Below are positions 15,634-23,889 of a DNA stretch of 64,000 bases, piece after piece. The notes under the pieces were generated by a model. The model did no database searches and was not told where the DNA came from. It worked only from the letters and a program-made list of their open reading frames with translations. A program made the translations under genes and the position numbers. Source of the stretch: Thalassospira lucentensis (lineage in GTDB: Bacteria > Pseudomonadota > Alphaproteobacteria > Rhodospirillales > Thalassospiraceae); the NCBI RefSeq assembly GCF_011806425.1, contig NZ_JAATOV010000007.1:186001-250000 (forward strand), written 5' to 3'. Each line of letters begins with the position of its first letter. The first letter of the stretch is position 1.

Positions 15634-16968
15634 ATGGAACAGTTCACCAACCCGGATCAATATCTGATCTGGATTGATCAAGCGATTAACTGGCTTCAGG
15701 CCAACGTCCTCGTCGGGCCAGTCCTGATCCAAATTATTGCCTGCGCTGTCGCGGCCATTCCCGCCTTTTTCCTGCGACGCGGCTTCACCGCCCTTTTGGA
15801 CCTGCTGCAAAGCTGGAAACCGATTTTGCACTATGCCGGGGTGCGTCGGCTGTTCTCGGTTCTACCCTCGCTTGCCTTTCCCGTGGTCTTTGTTCTTTTG
15901 GTTTGGTTTATGGACGCCGTTGCCGTTCAAATGGGCCATCCCCACAATTTCATTCGCTTGGTGGCAAGTCTTCTCAACGCATGGATTGTCATTCGTCTGG
16001 CCGCAGCAGTTGTTAACAACCCGACCTTGGCGCGCACCATTGCTGCGCTGGCGTGGGGGTTGGCGGCCCTTAACATCGTCGGCTGGCTTGATCCAGCCAT
16101 CGTGGCGCTTGACAGCCTTTCGATGGAAATCGGCAAGTTCCGCATTTCGGTCTATGGCGTTTTAAAGGCCATCGTGTCGCTTGCTTTATTGCTGTGGATT
16201 GCCGCTTTTGCATCGCGCCTGTTTGAACAACGCATCAAAAAGGTCCGCCACCTGACCCCATCGGTTCAGGTGCTGATGACCAAGCTTCTGAAACTTGCGC
16301 TGCTGTCGGTGGCGGTTCTGTTTGCCCTTTCAACAATCGGCGTTGATCTAACCGCCCTTGCGGTCTTTGGCGGTGCGGTTGGTGTTGGCATCGGCCTTGG
16401 CCTGCAACGCATTGCTGCCAATCTGATCAGCGGCGTGATCTTGTTGCTTGATCGGTCGATCAAGCCCGGCGATGTGATTGCCATTGGTGATACATTTGGC
16501 TGGATTCAATCGCTTGGCGCGCGCTACACCGCGGTTCGCACGCGTGATGGCACCGAATTCCTGATCCCCAACGAAGACCTGATCACCACACAGGTCGAAA
16601 ATTGGAGCCACTCTGACGTTCGACTGCGCCTGAAAGTACCGGTTGGCATTTCTTATAATTGCGATCCGCATTTTGCGATTGAACTCTGCAACGCGGCCGC
16701 GGCCAAATGCTCCCGCGTGCAGGAAAACCCCGGCCCGAACACCCTAATGCGTGGCTTTGGGGATAGTTCGGTCGATCTTGAAATCCGGTTCTGGATCACC
16801 GATCCGCAAAATGGACGCGGCAACATCATCAGCGAAATTTTGCTCAATGTCTGGGACGCCTTTAAGGAACACAATATCGAAATCCCGTTCCCGCAACGCG
16901 ACCTGCATCTCAAAAGCACGGATACCGACCTTCGCGTCGAAATGAACAAATCCCCCGCCAAAGACTGA
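15634..16968 (+). CDS. MscS-family mechanosensitive ion channel with extra transmembrane helices
   Basis: 444 residues, longer than E. coli MscS (286). ATG 15634 is preferred over ATG 15628 because AGGA at 15625 would be too close to the latter. About five to six hydrophobic helices cover residues 25-245 (for example VLIQIIACAVAAIPAFFL, FPVVFVLLVWFMDAVAV, VYGVLKAIVSLALLLWIAAF). The pore-lining helix is AVFGGAVGVGIGLGLQRIAA (Gly/Ala packing), followed by the beta domain SGVILLLDRSIKPGDVIAIG and the FLIPNEDLITTQVENWSHSD signature. Inner-membrane osmotic safety valve. No operon partner. Confidence 0.93.
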   Translation: MEQFTNPDQYLIWIDQAINWLQANVLVGPVLIQIIACAVAAIPAFFLRRGFTALLDLLQSWKPILHYAGVRRLFSVLPSLAFPVVFVLLVWFMDAVAVQMGHPHNFIRLVASLLNAWIVIRLAAAVVNNPTLARTIAALAWGLAALNIVGWLDPAIVALDSLSMEIGKFRISVYGVLKAIVSLALLLWIAAFASRLFEQRIKKVRHLTPSVQVLMTKLLKLALLSVAVLFALSTIGVDLTALAVFGGAVGVGIGLGLQRIAANLISGVILLLDRSIKPGDVIAIGDTFGWIQSLGARYTAVRTRDGTEFLIPNEDLITTQVENWSHSDVRLRLKVPVGISYNCDPHFAIELCNAAAAKCSRVQENPGPNTLMRGFGDSSVDLEIRFWITDPQNGRGNIISEILLNVWDAFKEHNIEIPFPQRDLHLKSTDTDLRVEMNKSPAKD

Positions 16969-17044
16969 TGTCACCAAAACCATTCAGGCTACTGTCAGGT
17001 TAAGCCGTCAGATTGCGTGACATACGCAATCAAAGGCACCCTGC

Positions 17045-17818
17045 ATGTTGCACCTCAATTATAATGAAAATGGTTTTCCGACCGCAAAGCTCAGCTTCCG
17101 CAAAAAGGGTTTTCTTGACCATTTGCAGATGCGGGCCTGCGCAATTTCCGTGCTATCGCTGTTGGCCGCGGAACGCCCGGAAGTCGAAACTTTCATCGCC
17201 AACATTTACGCCGATGCCTATGACGCCGCGATAAAGGTCCAATATGGCAGTCTGATGAGTGTCCGTGACGATGCCGGGCGTATTGTTGCCGCCCTTGGTT
17301 TTCGCTCTGCCGGGCACGGGCCGCTTTTCCTCGAGCAATACCTATCTGCGCCAATCGACGTCATCCTTGGCGTACCGCGTCACCAGATTGTTGAAATCGG
17401 CAATCTGGCGTCGTCTGGCGGTGGTGCGTCGTCTTTTCTGTTCGCGGCCCTTTCCGCCTATTTGCATCATAACGGCTTTAAACAAGCCGTGGTCACCGGC
17501 ACCGACAGCCTTGAAAAACGCTTGCGCAAAATGGGCTTAAAGCCCGTGCGCCACGCCAAAGCTGACCCTGCACGGCTGGTTCACCGCCAAAATGCGCAAA
17601 ACTCTTTGCCATCCTTGGGCTGCGCCTCCGCCGCGAAAAGCACCGATACAAATCCCGAACCCGATTTTGAATGGGGGCGTTACTACGACACTTGCCCGCA
17701 CGTTCTTTCGGGTTCCGTGGCCTTTGGCTACCGCCGCCTGCAAACAATGCTTGGCGCGGAATACACCCACATGCGCCCGCGACTTTATCCCCATCTTCAA
17801 CATAATGGCGAAATCTGA
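17045..17818 (+). CDS. thermostable-hemolysin family protein (T_hemolysin), probably a GNAT-like acyltransferase
   Basis: 257 residues. The middle of the protein has the hallmark of the family: YAAxI..YG-like start (YADAYDAAIKVQYGSLMSVR), IVAALGFRSAGHGPLFLEQY, and IVEIGNLASSGGGASSFLFA (residues 115-134), then GFKQAVVTGTDSLEKRLRKM. The family name comes from Vibrio delta-VPH, but the beta-strand/helix order resembles a GNAT fold, and hemolysis is not supported by this sequence (no signal peptide, no membrane segment). It is the first gene of a four-gene operon; the stop codon is 2 nt before the ligase start. I infer that it transfers or recognises an acyl group made by the operon. Confidence 0.75.
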   Translation: MLHLNYNENGFPTAKLSFRKKGFLDHLQMRACAISVLSLLAAERPEVETFIANIYADAYDAAIKVQYGSLMSVRDDAGRIVAALGFRSAGHGPLFLEQYLSAPIDVILGVPRHQIVEIGNLASSGGGASSFLFAALSAYLHHNGFKQAVVTGTDSLEKRLRKMGLKPVRHAKADPARLVHRQNAQNSLPSLGCASAAKSTDTNPEPDFEWGRYYDTCPHVLSGSVAFGYRRLQTMLGAEYTHMRPRLYPHLQHNGEI

Positions 17819-17820
17819 TC

Positions 17821-19839
17821 ATGTTGTTTGACCGCATCCAATCCCACGTCCCTGACAAAATCGCCCTATGTGAAGGCAGCGATACCGTCACCTACGAAGA
17901 GCTGTGCGATTTGATTGACGCGCGCGCTCTTGAATTGGCCGATGTCGATGTCTTGGGCATCGCCCTTGATAACAGCATTGATTGGCTGATCTGGGACCTG
18001 GCCGCCCTTAGCGCCAAGACCATTTCTGTCCCGATCCCGCCCTTCTTTACCCCCGATCAGATTAATCACACCATCGCAACGGCGGGCATCACCCATATGC
18101 TAACCCCGTCTGGCATCACAGAAACCGGCCAATTGCAATCGGCGGGCATCCCCGATGGAACCGCCAAGATTACTTTTACCTCGGGCACGACCGGCACGCC
18201 AAAAGGAGTCTGTCTTCCAGCATCGGCGATGATGAATGTTGCGTCTTCAATCCATCAGATATTGGGCGATGATTTCACACAAACCCATGCCTGTGTGCTT
18301 CCTCTGGCGGTGCTTTTGGAAAATGTCGCGGGTGTGTATGCCGGTTTGATGGCGGGATGCACCATCACCCTGACCCCGCTTGAACAATTTGGAAAAAATT
18401 ATCAAAACCTGCACACAATCTTGGAACAAACGCGCGCCACATCAGTCATTTTGGTGCCCGAAATTCTACGTGCCCTGATGATGCAAGTGATCAAAAATGG
18501 TCCCCTGCCCGATCTTAAATTCATCGCGGTTGGCGGATCGCGCGTTGACCCAGCCCTGATCGGCAAAGCCCGCCACATTGGCCTTCCAGTCTATGAAGGA
18601 TACGGCTTGTCTGAATGTGCGTCCGTGGTTTCGATGAATATTCCCGGCCTTGATCAACCCGGCACCACAGGGCGACTTTTACCCCACATAGACGCCGATA
18701 TTTCCAACGGCGAAATCATCATCACCAATCCCGGTTTTCTTGGCTATGTGGGGGAACCCCTTACTGGCGACTTCGCCACCGGCGATCTCGGCGAGATTGA
18801 TGACAACGGCTTTGTCCGTGTCACTGGGCGGCGCAAAAACGTTCTGATCACGTCTTTGGGCCGCAACATCTCGCCCGAATGGCCAGAATCCGCCCTGTTG
18901 GCTCAGCCCGGTATTTATCAGGCCATCGTTTTTGGCGACGGCGATCCAAACCTGCACGCATTGATCGTCCCCACAGGGCCAACCGCGGACATCAGTGCTG
19001 CGGTTGCAGCGGCCAATACCACTCTGCCCGAATATGCCCAAATCAAACGCACCCGCGTTGTCGCACCTTTTACCGTTGAAAATGGCTGTCTAACAGGCAC
19101 TGGCCGCCCACGCCGCAATGTCATTTCCAAAATCTACACAGCCCCCCTTTCTGTCCAGGAGGACCCTATGAATTTTTATGATCGCCTTGTCGCCGAAACC
19201 GCACAACAGCGCGCTGCTCTGTATCAGGTTCCCCAGCTTGTTGATGGCCTACAAGGGCACATTTCGCGCACCACGTACATCGCCTACCTGACCGAGGCCT
19301 TCCACCACGTCAAACATACCGTGCCCTTCCTAATGGCCATGGGATCGCGCCTCCCGGATGAAAAACGCTGGCTGCACAAAGCGGTGATTGAATATCTCGA
19401 AGAAGAAGAAGGCCACGAAGAATGGATTCTCAATGATATCGAGGCCGCCGGTGGCAACAAAGATGCAGCGCGCGCCGCAACGCCAAACCTCGAAACCCAA
19501 CTGATGGTCGCCTATAATTACGATTATATCGCGCGCAAAAACCCGGTCGGCTTCCTTGGCATGGTCTTCATGCTCGAAAGCACCTCAACCCAGATAGCAA
19601 GTCAGGGGGCCGATGCGGTGATGACCGGGCTTGATCTGCCCAAATCGGCGTTTACCTATTTATTCTCGCACGGCACCCTTGATCTTGAACACATGAAGTT
19701 TTTTGAAAAAACCGTCAATCAGATCACCGATCCTGCTGATCAGGCCGCCATCATCGAAGTCGCGCAAAACGCGTTCCGCCTTTTTGGCAATCTGTTCGCG
19801 GCCATCCCCCACGAAGGACAGCGCAAACATGTTGCTTGA
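17821..19839 (+). CDS. fusion: ANL adenylate-forming ligase + heme-oxygenase-like diiron oxidase (HDO/TenA-like)
   Basis: 672 residues in one open frame. Residues 1-445 are an acyl/aryl-CoA ligase-type domain: A3 loop TSGTTGTPKG (120-129), EGYGLSE (A5), ATGDLGEI (A7), TGRRKNVLITSLGRN (A8). At the A10 site the motif reads TGTGRPRRNV, with Arg where the catalytic Lys would be. Residues 450-672 form an all-helical heme-oxygenase-like domain with a likely diiron set: E529xxH532, E586, H617xxxD621xxH624. Between them an AGGAGG (19157-19162) stands 5 nt before an in-frame ATG (19168), so the second domain may also be made alone. Many homologues are separate genes. Likely chemistry: activation of a carboxylic acid and oxygen-dependent modification. 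Confidence 0.8.
   Translation: MLFDRIQSHVPDKIALCEGSDTVTYEELCDLIDARALELADVDVLGIALDNSIDWLIWDLAALSAKTISVPIPPFFTPDQINHTIATAGITHMLTPSGITETGQLQSAGIPDGTAKITFTSGTTGTPKGVCLPASAMMNVASSIHQILGDDFTQTHACVLPLAVLLENVAGVYAGLMAGCTITLTPLEQFGKNYQNLHTILEQTRATSVILVPEILRALMMQVIKNGPLPDLKFIAVGGSRVDPALIGKARHIGLPVYEGYGLSECASVVSMNIPGLDQPGTTGRLLPHIDADISNGEIIITNPGFLGYVGEPLTGDFATGDLGEIDDNGFVRVTGRRKNVLITSLGRNISPEWPESALLAQPGIYQAIVFGDGDPNLHALIVPTGPTADISAAVAAANTTLPEYAQIKRTRVVAPFTVENGCLTGTGRPRRNVISKIYTAPLSVQEDPMNFYDRLVAETAQQRAALYQVPQLVDGLQGHISRTTYIAYLTEAFHHVKHTVPFLMAMGSRLPDEKRWLHKAVIEYLEEEEGHEEWILNDIEAAGGNKDAARAATPNLETQLMVAYNYDYIARKNPVGFLGMVFMLESTSTQIASQGADAVMTGLDLPKSAFTYLFSHGTLDLEHMKFFEKTVNQITDPADQAAIIEVAQNAFRLFGNLFAAIPHEGQRKHVA
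19157..19170 (+). promoter_or_regulatory. internal Shine-Dalgarno and start codon for the HDO domain
   Basis: AGGAGG (19157-19162), five bases, then ATG (19168-19170) beginning MNFYDRLVAE, in frame inside the fused gene. This is the strongest ribosome-binding site in the operon, and the encoded 223-residue product matches the full length of stand-alone iron-containing redox enzymes. Confidence 0.65.
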
Positions 19840-20647
19840 TGGAAAAATCGTCTTTGTGACGGGGGCGACGGGCGGCATTGGCGTGCCGCTGGTCAAACTG
19901 ATGCGGGCACGTGGTGCGCATGTCATTGCCTACGACCGCACATCGCAGGGGAATCTGATGGAAAACATCGATACAACCTGCAAAACCTTGCGTGAAAACA
20001 CGCCAGATATTTTGATCAATCTGGCGGGAATCAACGATTTCAACCGCGCCGAACATCAAAATTATGACGCGCTTGTCACCTTAAACCTGCTGGTCCCCAT
20101 GCGTTTATGCCAGGCTGTCCTGCCCGCCATGCGCGCACGTGATCACGGACAGATCGTCAATATTGGATCGATGGTCGGGCTGATCCCATTACCCCATGTG
20201 ACCGGCTACGCTGCCGCCAAATCCGGCCTTAAGGGATTTTCCGATGCGTTGCGTCGTGAACTTCACGGCACCGGCGTCATGGTTCAACATATCGCCCCGC
20301 GCGCGGTTCAAACATCGATGAACAGCGGCAAGGCTGGCATCCTTAACAACCGTACCGGCACCACCGAAGATAGCCCGGACAATATCGCGCGCCGGATTGT
20401 CGATGCGATTGAGCGCGATGAAACCGATGTGCGCATTGGTTGGCCCGAAAGGTTCTTTGCGATCCTTCATGCGGTTCTGCCGAGAATGGTCGATAAAGGC
20501 CTTCGTAAAAATGCCATCATTGGTGAAGAAATTCTCGCGCCGAAAAACGCAAACACAGTGCCCAGAAAGGTCACCATGATTGCACCAAACCAAAATATCG
20601 GCCATGACACCGGCCCTCAAACCAGCGCAAGGAGCCACAACACATGA
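19829..20647 (+). CDS. short-chain dehydrogenase/reductase of the hemolysin-ligase operon
   Basis: 272 residues from ATG 19829, which overlaps the upstream stop codon by 11 nt and has AAGGAC upstream. Classical SDR: TGATGGIG (residues 11-18), INLAG, VNIGSMVGLIP catalytic Ser, GYAAAKSG catalytic Tyr/Lys. After strand beta-6 it has an IAPRAVQTSMN segment and a C-terminal extension (WPERFFAILHAVLPRMVDKG then a polar tail), like SDRs acting on long acyl or lipid substrates. Overlap with both neighbours indicates translational coupling, so it probably reduces or oxidises the product of the ligase/diiron protein. Confidence 0.88.
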   Translation: MLLDGKIVFVTGATGGIGVPLVKLMRARGAHVIAYDRTSQGNLMENIDTTCKTLRENTPDILINLAGINDFNRAEHQNYDALVTLNLLVPMRLCQAVLPAMRARDHGQIVNIGSMVGLIPLPHVTGYAAAKSGLKGFSDALRRELHGTGVMVQHIAPRAVQTSMNSGKAGILNNRTGTTEDSPDNIARRIVDAIERDETDVRIGWPERFFAILHAVLPRMVDKGLRKNAIIGEEILAPKNANTVPRKVTMIAPNQNIGHDTGPQTSARSHNT

Positions 20648-21309
20648 AACTCACCCAATTTATGCTTATCTGCGCGGTTACATTGGGGCTGCCCTTTGGC
20701 GCCAATGCCGGGCTGCAACTTGAGGGCGTCAAAGACGGCGTTGCCCAATTACAAACCGAATGGGCCCGCATCAAATACGAAATGACGGACGAAGACGCCC
20801 AGCTTGAAGCCATTCACAAACTTGAAGCCAAGGGTCAGGATCTTATAACCCGATATCCAGACACCCCAGAACTCTTGACCTGGCAAGGAATTATCCTCGC
20901 CACCGATGCCGGGATTGTTGGCGGCATTTCCGCTCTTGGTAAAGTCGACGATGCCCGTGAATTGTTTAAAAAGTCCATCGCCATTGATTCCGCGGCACTC
21001 AATGGATCGGCCTATACGTCCCTTGGCGCACTGTATTATCAGGTCCCGCCCTGGCCGCTTGCGTTTGGCAGCGACGACAAGGCAAAGGAATTTCTGTTGG
21101 CCGGATTGGCCCTTAATCCAGACGGGATTGATTCAAACTACTTCTTTGGCGATTTCATGCGTCAAAATGATCAACTCGAAGACGCCAAGGCCTTCTTTGA
21201 AAAGGCCCTAAAGGCACCAGATCGCCCGGACCGCCCCACAGCCGATGCTGGACGCCGTGCCGAAATCAAGCAAGCCCTCAAAGAAATCAATCAGGAGCTG
21301 GCGGACTAA
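20644..21309 (+). CDS. exported TPR-like protein of the hemolysin-ligase operon
   Basis: 221 residues. Starts in an ATGA overlap with the SDR stop codon. Signal peptide MKLTQFMLICAVTLGLPFGANA with cleavage after ANA, then helical repeats: LEAIHKLEAKGQDLITRYPD, LLTWQGIILATDAGIVGG, ARELFKKSIAIDSAALNG, AYTSLGALYYQVPPWPLAFG, AKAFFEKALKAPDRPDRP. The pattern is TPR-like, with the PPWPLAFGSDDKA motif seen in proteins of similar operons. Periplasmic. It may be a scaffold or carrier for export of the operon product. Closed by a strong bidirectional terminator. Confidence 0.75.
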   Translation: MKLTQFMLICAVTLGLPFGANAGLQLEGVKDGVAQLQTEWARIKYEMTDEDAQLEAIHKLEAKGQDLITRYPDTPELLTWQGIILATDAGIVGGISALGKVDDARELFKKSIAIDSAALNGSAYTSLGALYYQVPPWPLAFGSDDKAKEFLLAGLALNPDGIDSNYFFGDFMRQNDQLEDAKAFFEKALKAPDRPDRPTADAGRRAEIKQALKEINQELAD

Positions 21310-21333
21310 CCGTCTGTTCATACCGCACGAATA

Positions 21334-21373
21334 AACAAGGCCGGGAAGAACGCTTCCCGGCCTTGTTCATTTT
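21334..21373. terminator. bidirectional terminator after the hemolysin-ligase operon
   Basis: AACAAGGCCGGGAAG (21334-21348) pairs perfectly with CTTCCCGGCCTTGTT (21353-21367), followed by CATTTTT, between convergent genes. Confidence 0.9.
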
Positions 21374-21404
21374 TGATCAAATGTGCCTTGGCCGCATCCC
21401 GATA

Positions 21405-22763
21405 TCAGTCGGGAATTTGCGCCATATCCTTGGCATCAACATCCGATGTCGTTTCCGAATGCTCTTTCTCCTCGGCGACTTCGCATTCCTTGTCGTCGGG
21501 CTTGGGCGTATCAAGCAAACTTGCGATATCCATGTCCAAAACCGACTGGTTCTTGTCTTCCAGTTCGATCAACTGTTCACGGACGACCCCGGGCCAGCCC
21601 GCATCGGTACTGACCACCAACAGCCGGTCATAATCCAAAAACAAACGCAGCCGGTTCATCAGTTCAAACAAGGTAATCCGCGACAAATCGCCTGACAGCA
21701 ACCAACGATGATGTTCGGATCGATCAATCAGTTTTTCACGCCGAAGGGCCGCCAACGCCCAGTTCAAATCGCGTCCGCCCAGCTTGACCTCACGCATCAT
21801 GCGGCGATAGGTCGCTGGTTTTTCCGCGTTCTGGAACCGGGTTTGCAGATATTCCAAAACACGCATCACCGCGATCAAACGTTCCATATGGCCCGGCACC
21901 GCCCCACTTGGATCAGGGATCAAACCAGCAGCGCGGGCTGCGCGCCATTCAGACCGTCCGGCCGACACATGCGCGCCCAGCATGATCACGATCCAGGTTA
22001 AATACATCCACAACAGGAAAATCGGGACAATCGCGACCGCACCGTAAATCGTTTGATAGGTCGGGAAATTGGTAACGTAAAAGGCGAACCCTTTTTTCAG
22101 GGTTTCAAACAAGACCGCAGCGACAAGCCCGCCCCAAAAGCCATCCTTGATTTCAACGGAGCGGTTTGGCATGCCAATAAACAGCAACGTAAACGCCACC
22201 GTTGATAACAAGAACGGCGCCAAGAACGTCAGTTGTCCGATTTGCTCGCTTAAGGCATCCCCACCGACCATATTGCGCATGGCAAAGATATAAGACGCTA
22301 ACGACAAACTAAGCCCCAACAAAATCGGACCAACAGTCAAAAGCGTCCAAAACACCACAAGCTTAGACAGCAATTTACGCGGCGTGGTGACGCGGAAAAC
22401 GTCATTCATCGCCCCTTCGATGGAGATCAGCAACATCACCGCCGTTAAGGCCAGCACAATGGTACCAATCGCGGTCATCTGGCCGGTGTTTTGTAAAAAC
22501 TTGCCCAAATAATCGGTTACCTGCGCGCCCGATGACGGCAGGAAGTTATTTAGGACAACATTCATGATTTGATCTTTAAACTGATCAAACACCGGAAACG
22601 CGGAAAGAACGTTCAACGCCACCGCAAGAAACGGCACCATGGCAAGAAGGGTCGTATAGGATAAACCAGCCGAGCGCTGAATGGCTTCATCATGAATAAA
22701 ACGCATCAGCGCATAGCGCCAAAAGCCCATACGATCTTTGATCAATTTCTTTATTTCGACCAT
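21405..22763 (-). CDS. YihY/BrkB family inner-membrane protein with C-terminal winged helix
   Basis: 452 residues from ATG 22763; upstream in-frame starts up to 22829 add a basic, unconvincing N terminus. About six transmembrane helices in residues 30-290 with the family signatures AGLSYTTLLAMVPFLAVALN, GTIVLALTAVMLLISIEGAM, TIYGAVAIVPIFLLWMYLTW. The C-terminal 160 residues are soluble and look like a winged helix (RMMREVKLGGRDLNWALAAL, HHRWLLSGDLSRITLFELMN), found in a subset of the family. The old name ribonuclease BN is a misannotation; function is unknown. Cytoplasmic tail ends with an acidic stretch. Confidence 0.88.
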   Translation of the reverse strand: MVEIKKLIKDRMGFWRYALMRFIHDEAIQRSAGLSYTTLLAMVPFLAVALNVLSAFPVFDQFKDQIMNVVLNNFLPSSGAQVTDYLGKFLQNTGQMTAIGTIVLALTAVMLLISIEGAMNDVFRVTTPRKLLSKLVVFWTLLTVGPILLGLSLSLASYIFAMRNMVGGDALSEQIGQLTFLAPFLLSTVAFTLLFIGMPNRSVEIKDGFWGGLVAAVLFETLKKGFAFYVTNFPTYQTIYGAVAIVPIFLLWMYLTWIVIMLGAHVSAGRSEWRAARAAGLIPDPSGAVPGHMERLIAVMRVLEYLQTRFQNAEKPATYRRMMREVKLGGRDLNWALAALRREKLIDRSEHHRWLLSGDLSRITLFELMNRLRLFLDYDRLLVVSTDAGWPGVVREQLIELEDKNQSVLDMDIASLLDTPKPDDKECEVAEEKEHSETTSDVDAKDMAQIPD

Positions 22764-22964
22764 TAAAGGCTTATCCCCGCGCATTTTCCGGTTATAATGA
22801 AACTGACTAACACGATAGCGTGCCCGCACACGTTATAACAGGCCAGATTGACCTTGGCCTTGCTTTGTGTAGGATGCGCCCAATTACTAATAGCTCCTGT
22901 TACGGTTGCGGCTTTGCTTAAATCGCCCTACCAGACTGAGAGAGATCGTGGAACGAGAGGAAAA

Positions 22965-23795
22965 ATGAGCCTGTCCACCGAAAACATTTCGGGCCTTATG
23001 GCCGGTAAGCGCGGCCTGATCATGGGCGTTGCGAACGATAAATCGATTGCCTGGGGTATTGCACGCGCCGCCGGTGCTGCTGGCGCCGAGCTTGCCTTTA
23101 CCTTCCAAGGTGAAGCACTTGAAAAGCGTGTTCGTCCTTTGGCGGAGTCGGTCGGCAGCGATATCATCCTGCCCTGTGACGTCACCAATGCAGAAAGCAT
23201 CGACGCTGTTTTTAAAACGCTCGAAGAAAAATGGGGCAAGCTGGACTTTGTCGTGCATGCCATCGGCTTTTCTGACAAGAACGAGCTGCGCGGTCGCTAT
23301 GTCGATACGTCGCCTGAAAACTTTGCGATGTCGATGAACATTTCGGTTTATTCCTTTACCGCTGTTGCACAGCGCGCGGAAAAACTGATGACCGATGGTG
23401 GATCGCTTTTGACCCTGTCCTATTACGGGGCCGAAAAAGTCATGCCGCATTACAACGTTATGGGTGTCGCCAAAGCTGCCCTTGAAGCCAGCGTAAAATA
23501 CCTCGCCAATGACCTTGGCCCGGATGGTATCCGCGTCAATGCGATTTCGGCTGGTCCGATGAAAACTCTTGCCGCTTCGGGCATTGGCGATTTCCGCTAT
23601 ATCCTGAAATGGAACGAATACAACTCACCGATGCGCCGCAACGTCACCCTTGATGATGTTGGTGGTTCGGGTCTGTATTTCCTGTCGGATCTGTCGACCG
23701 GTGTCACCGGCGAAACCCATCATGTCGATTGCGGTTATCATACCGTTGGCATGAAACAGGCCGATGCACCTGACATCAATGTTCAGAAATCCTGA
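22965..23795 (+). CDS. fabI: enoyl-[acyl-carrier-protein] reductase (NADH), FabI
   Basis: 276 residues. Last reduction of each cycle of type II fatty-acid synthesis. ATG 22965 follows GAGAGGAA; the upstream ATG at 22848 adds a spurious leader. Divergent-SDR features: GVANDKSIAWGIARA in place of TGxxxGIG, FVVHAIGFSDKNEL, and the catalytic Tyr/Lys pair as Y-x6-K in HYNVMGVAKAALE, with ISAGPMKTLAASGI (substrate loop). Single gene, terminator at 23816, then aroC. Confidence 0.97.
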   Translation: MSLSTENISGLMAGKRGLIMGVANDKSIAWGIARAAGAAGAELAFTFQGEALEKRVRPLAESVGSDIILPCDVTNAESIDAVFKTLEEKWGKLDFVVHAIGFSDKNELRGRYVDTSPENFAMSMNISVYSFTAVAQRAEKLMTDGGSLLTLSYYGAEKVMPHYNVMGVAKAALEASVKYLANDLGPDGIRVNAISAGPMKTLAASGIGDFRYILKWNEYNSPMRRNVTLDDVGGSGLYFLSDLSTGVTGETHHVDCGYHTVGMKQADAPDINVQKS

Positions 23796-23815
23796 TCTGA
23801 ACATGATACGATTTC

Positions 23816-23851
23816 ACGGGCTGCCTTTCGGGGCAGCCCGTTTGTCTCTTT
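23816..23851 (+). terminator. intrinsic terminator after fabI
   Basis: ACGGGCTGCC (23816-23825) pairs with GGCAGCCCGT (23832-23841), followed by TTGTCTCTTT. Confidence 0.85.
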
Positions 23852-23889
23852 AGCCGATTTTGTTTCCTTAAAATTCTGGATTTTCGCTT

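Noticed and set aside
17045..17818. Secreted hemolysin toxin
   Set aside because: The family name suggests it, but there is no signal peptide or membrane-active segment, and the operon is biosynthetic in character.
21405..22763. Ribonuclease BN
   Set aside because: An old misannotation of YihY/BrkB proteins; the sequence is an integral membrane protein without nuclease motifs.
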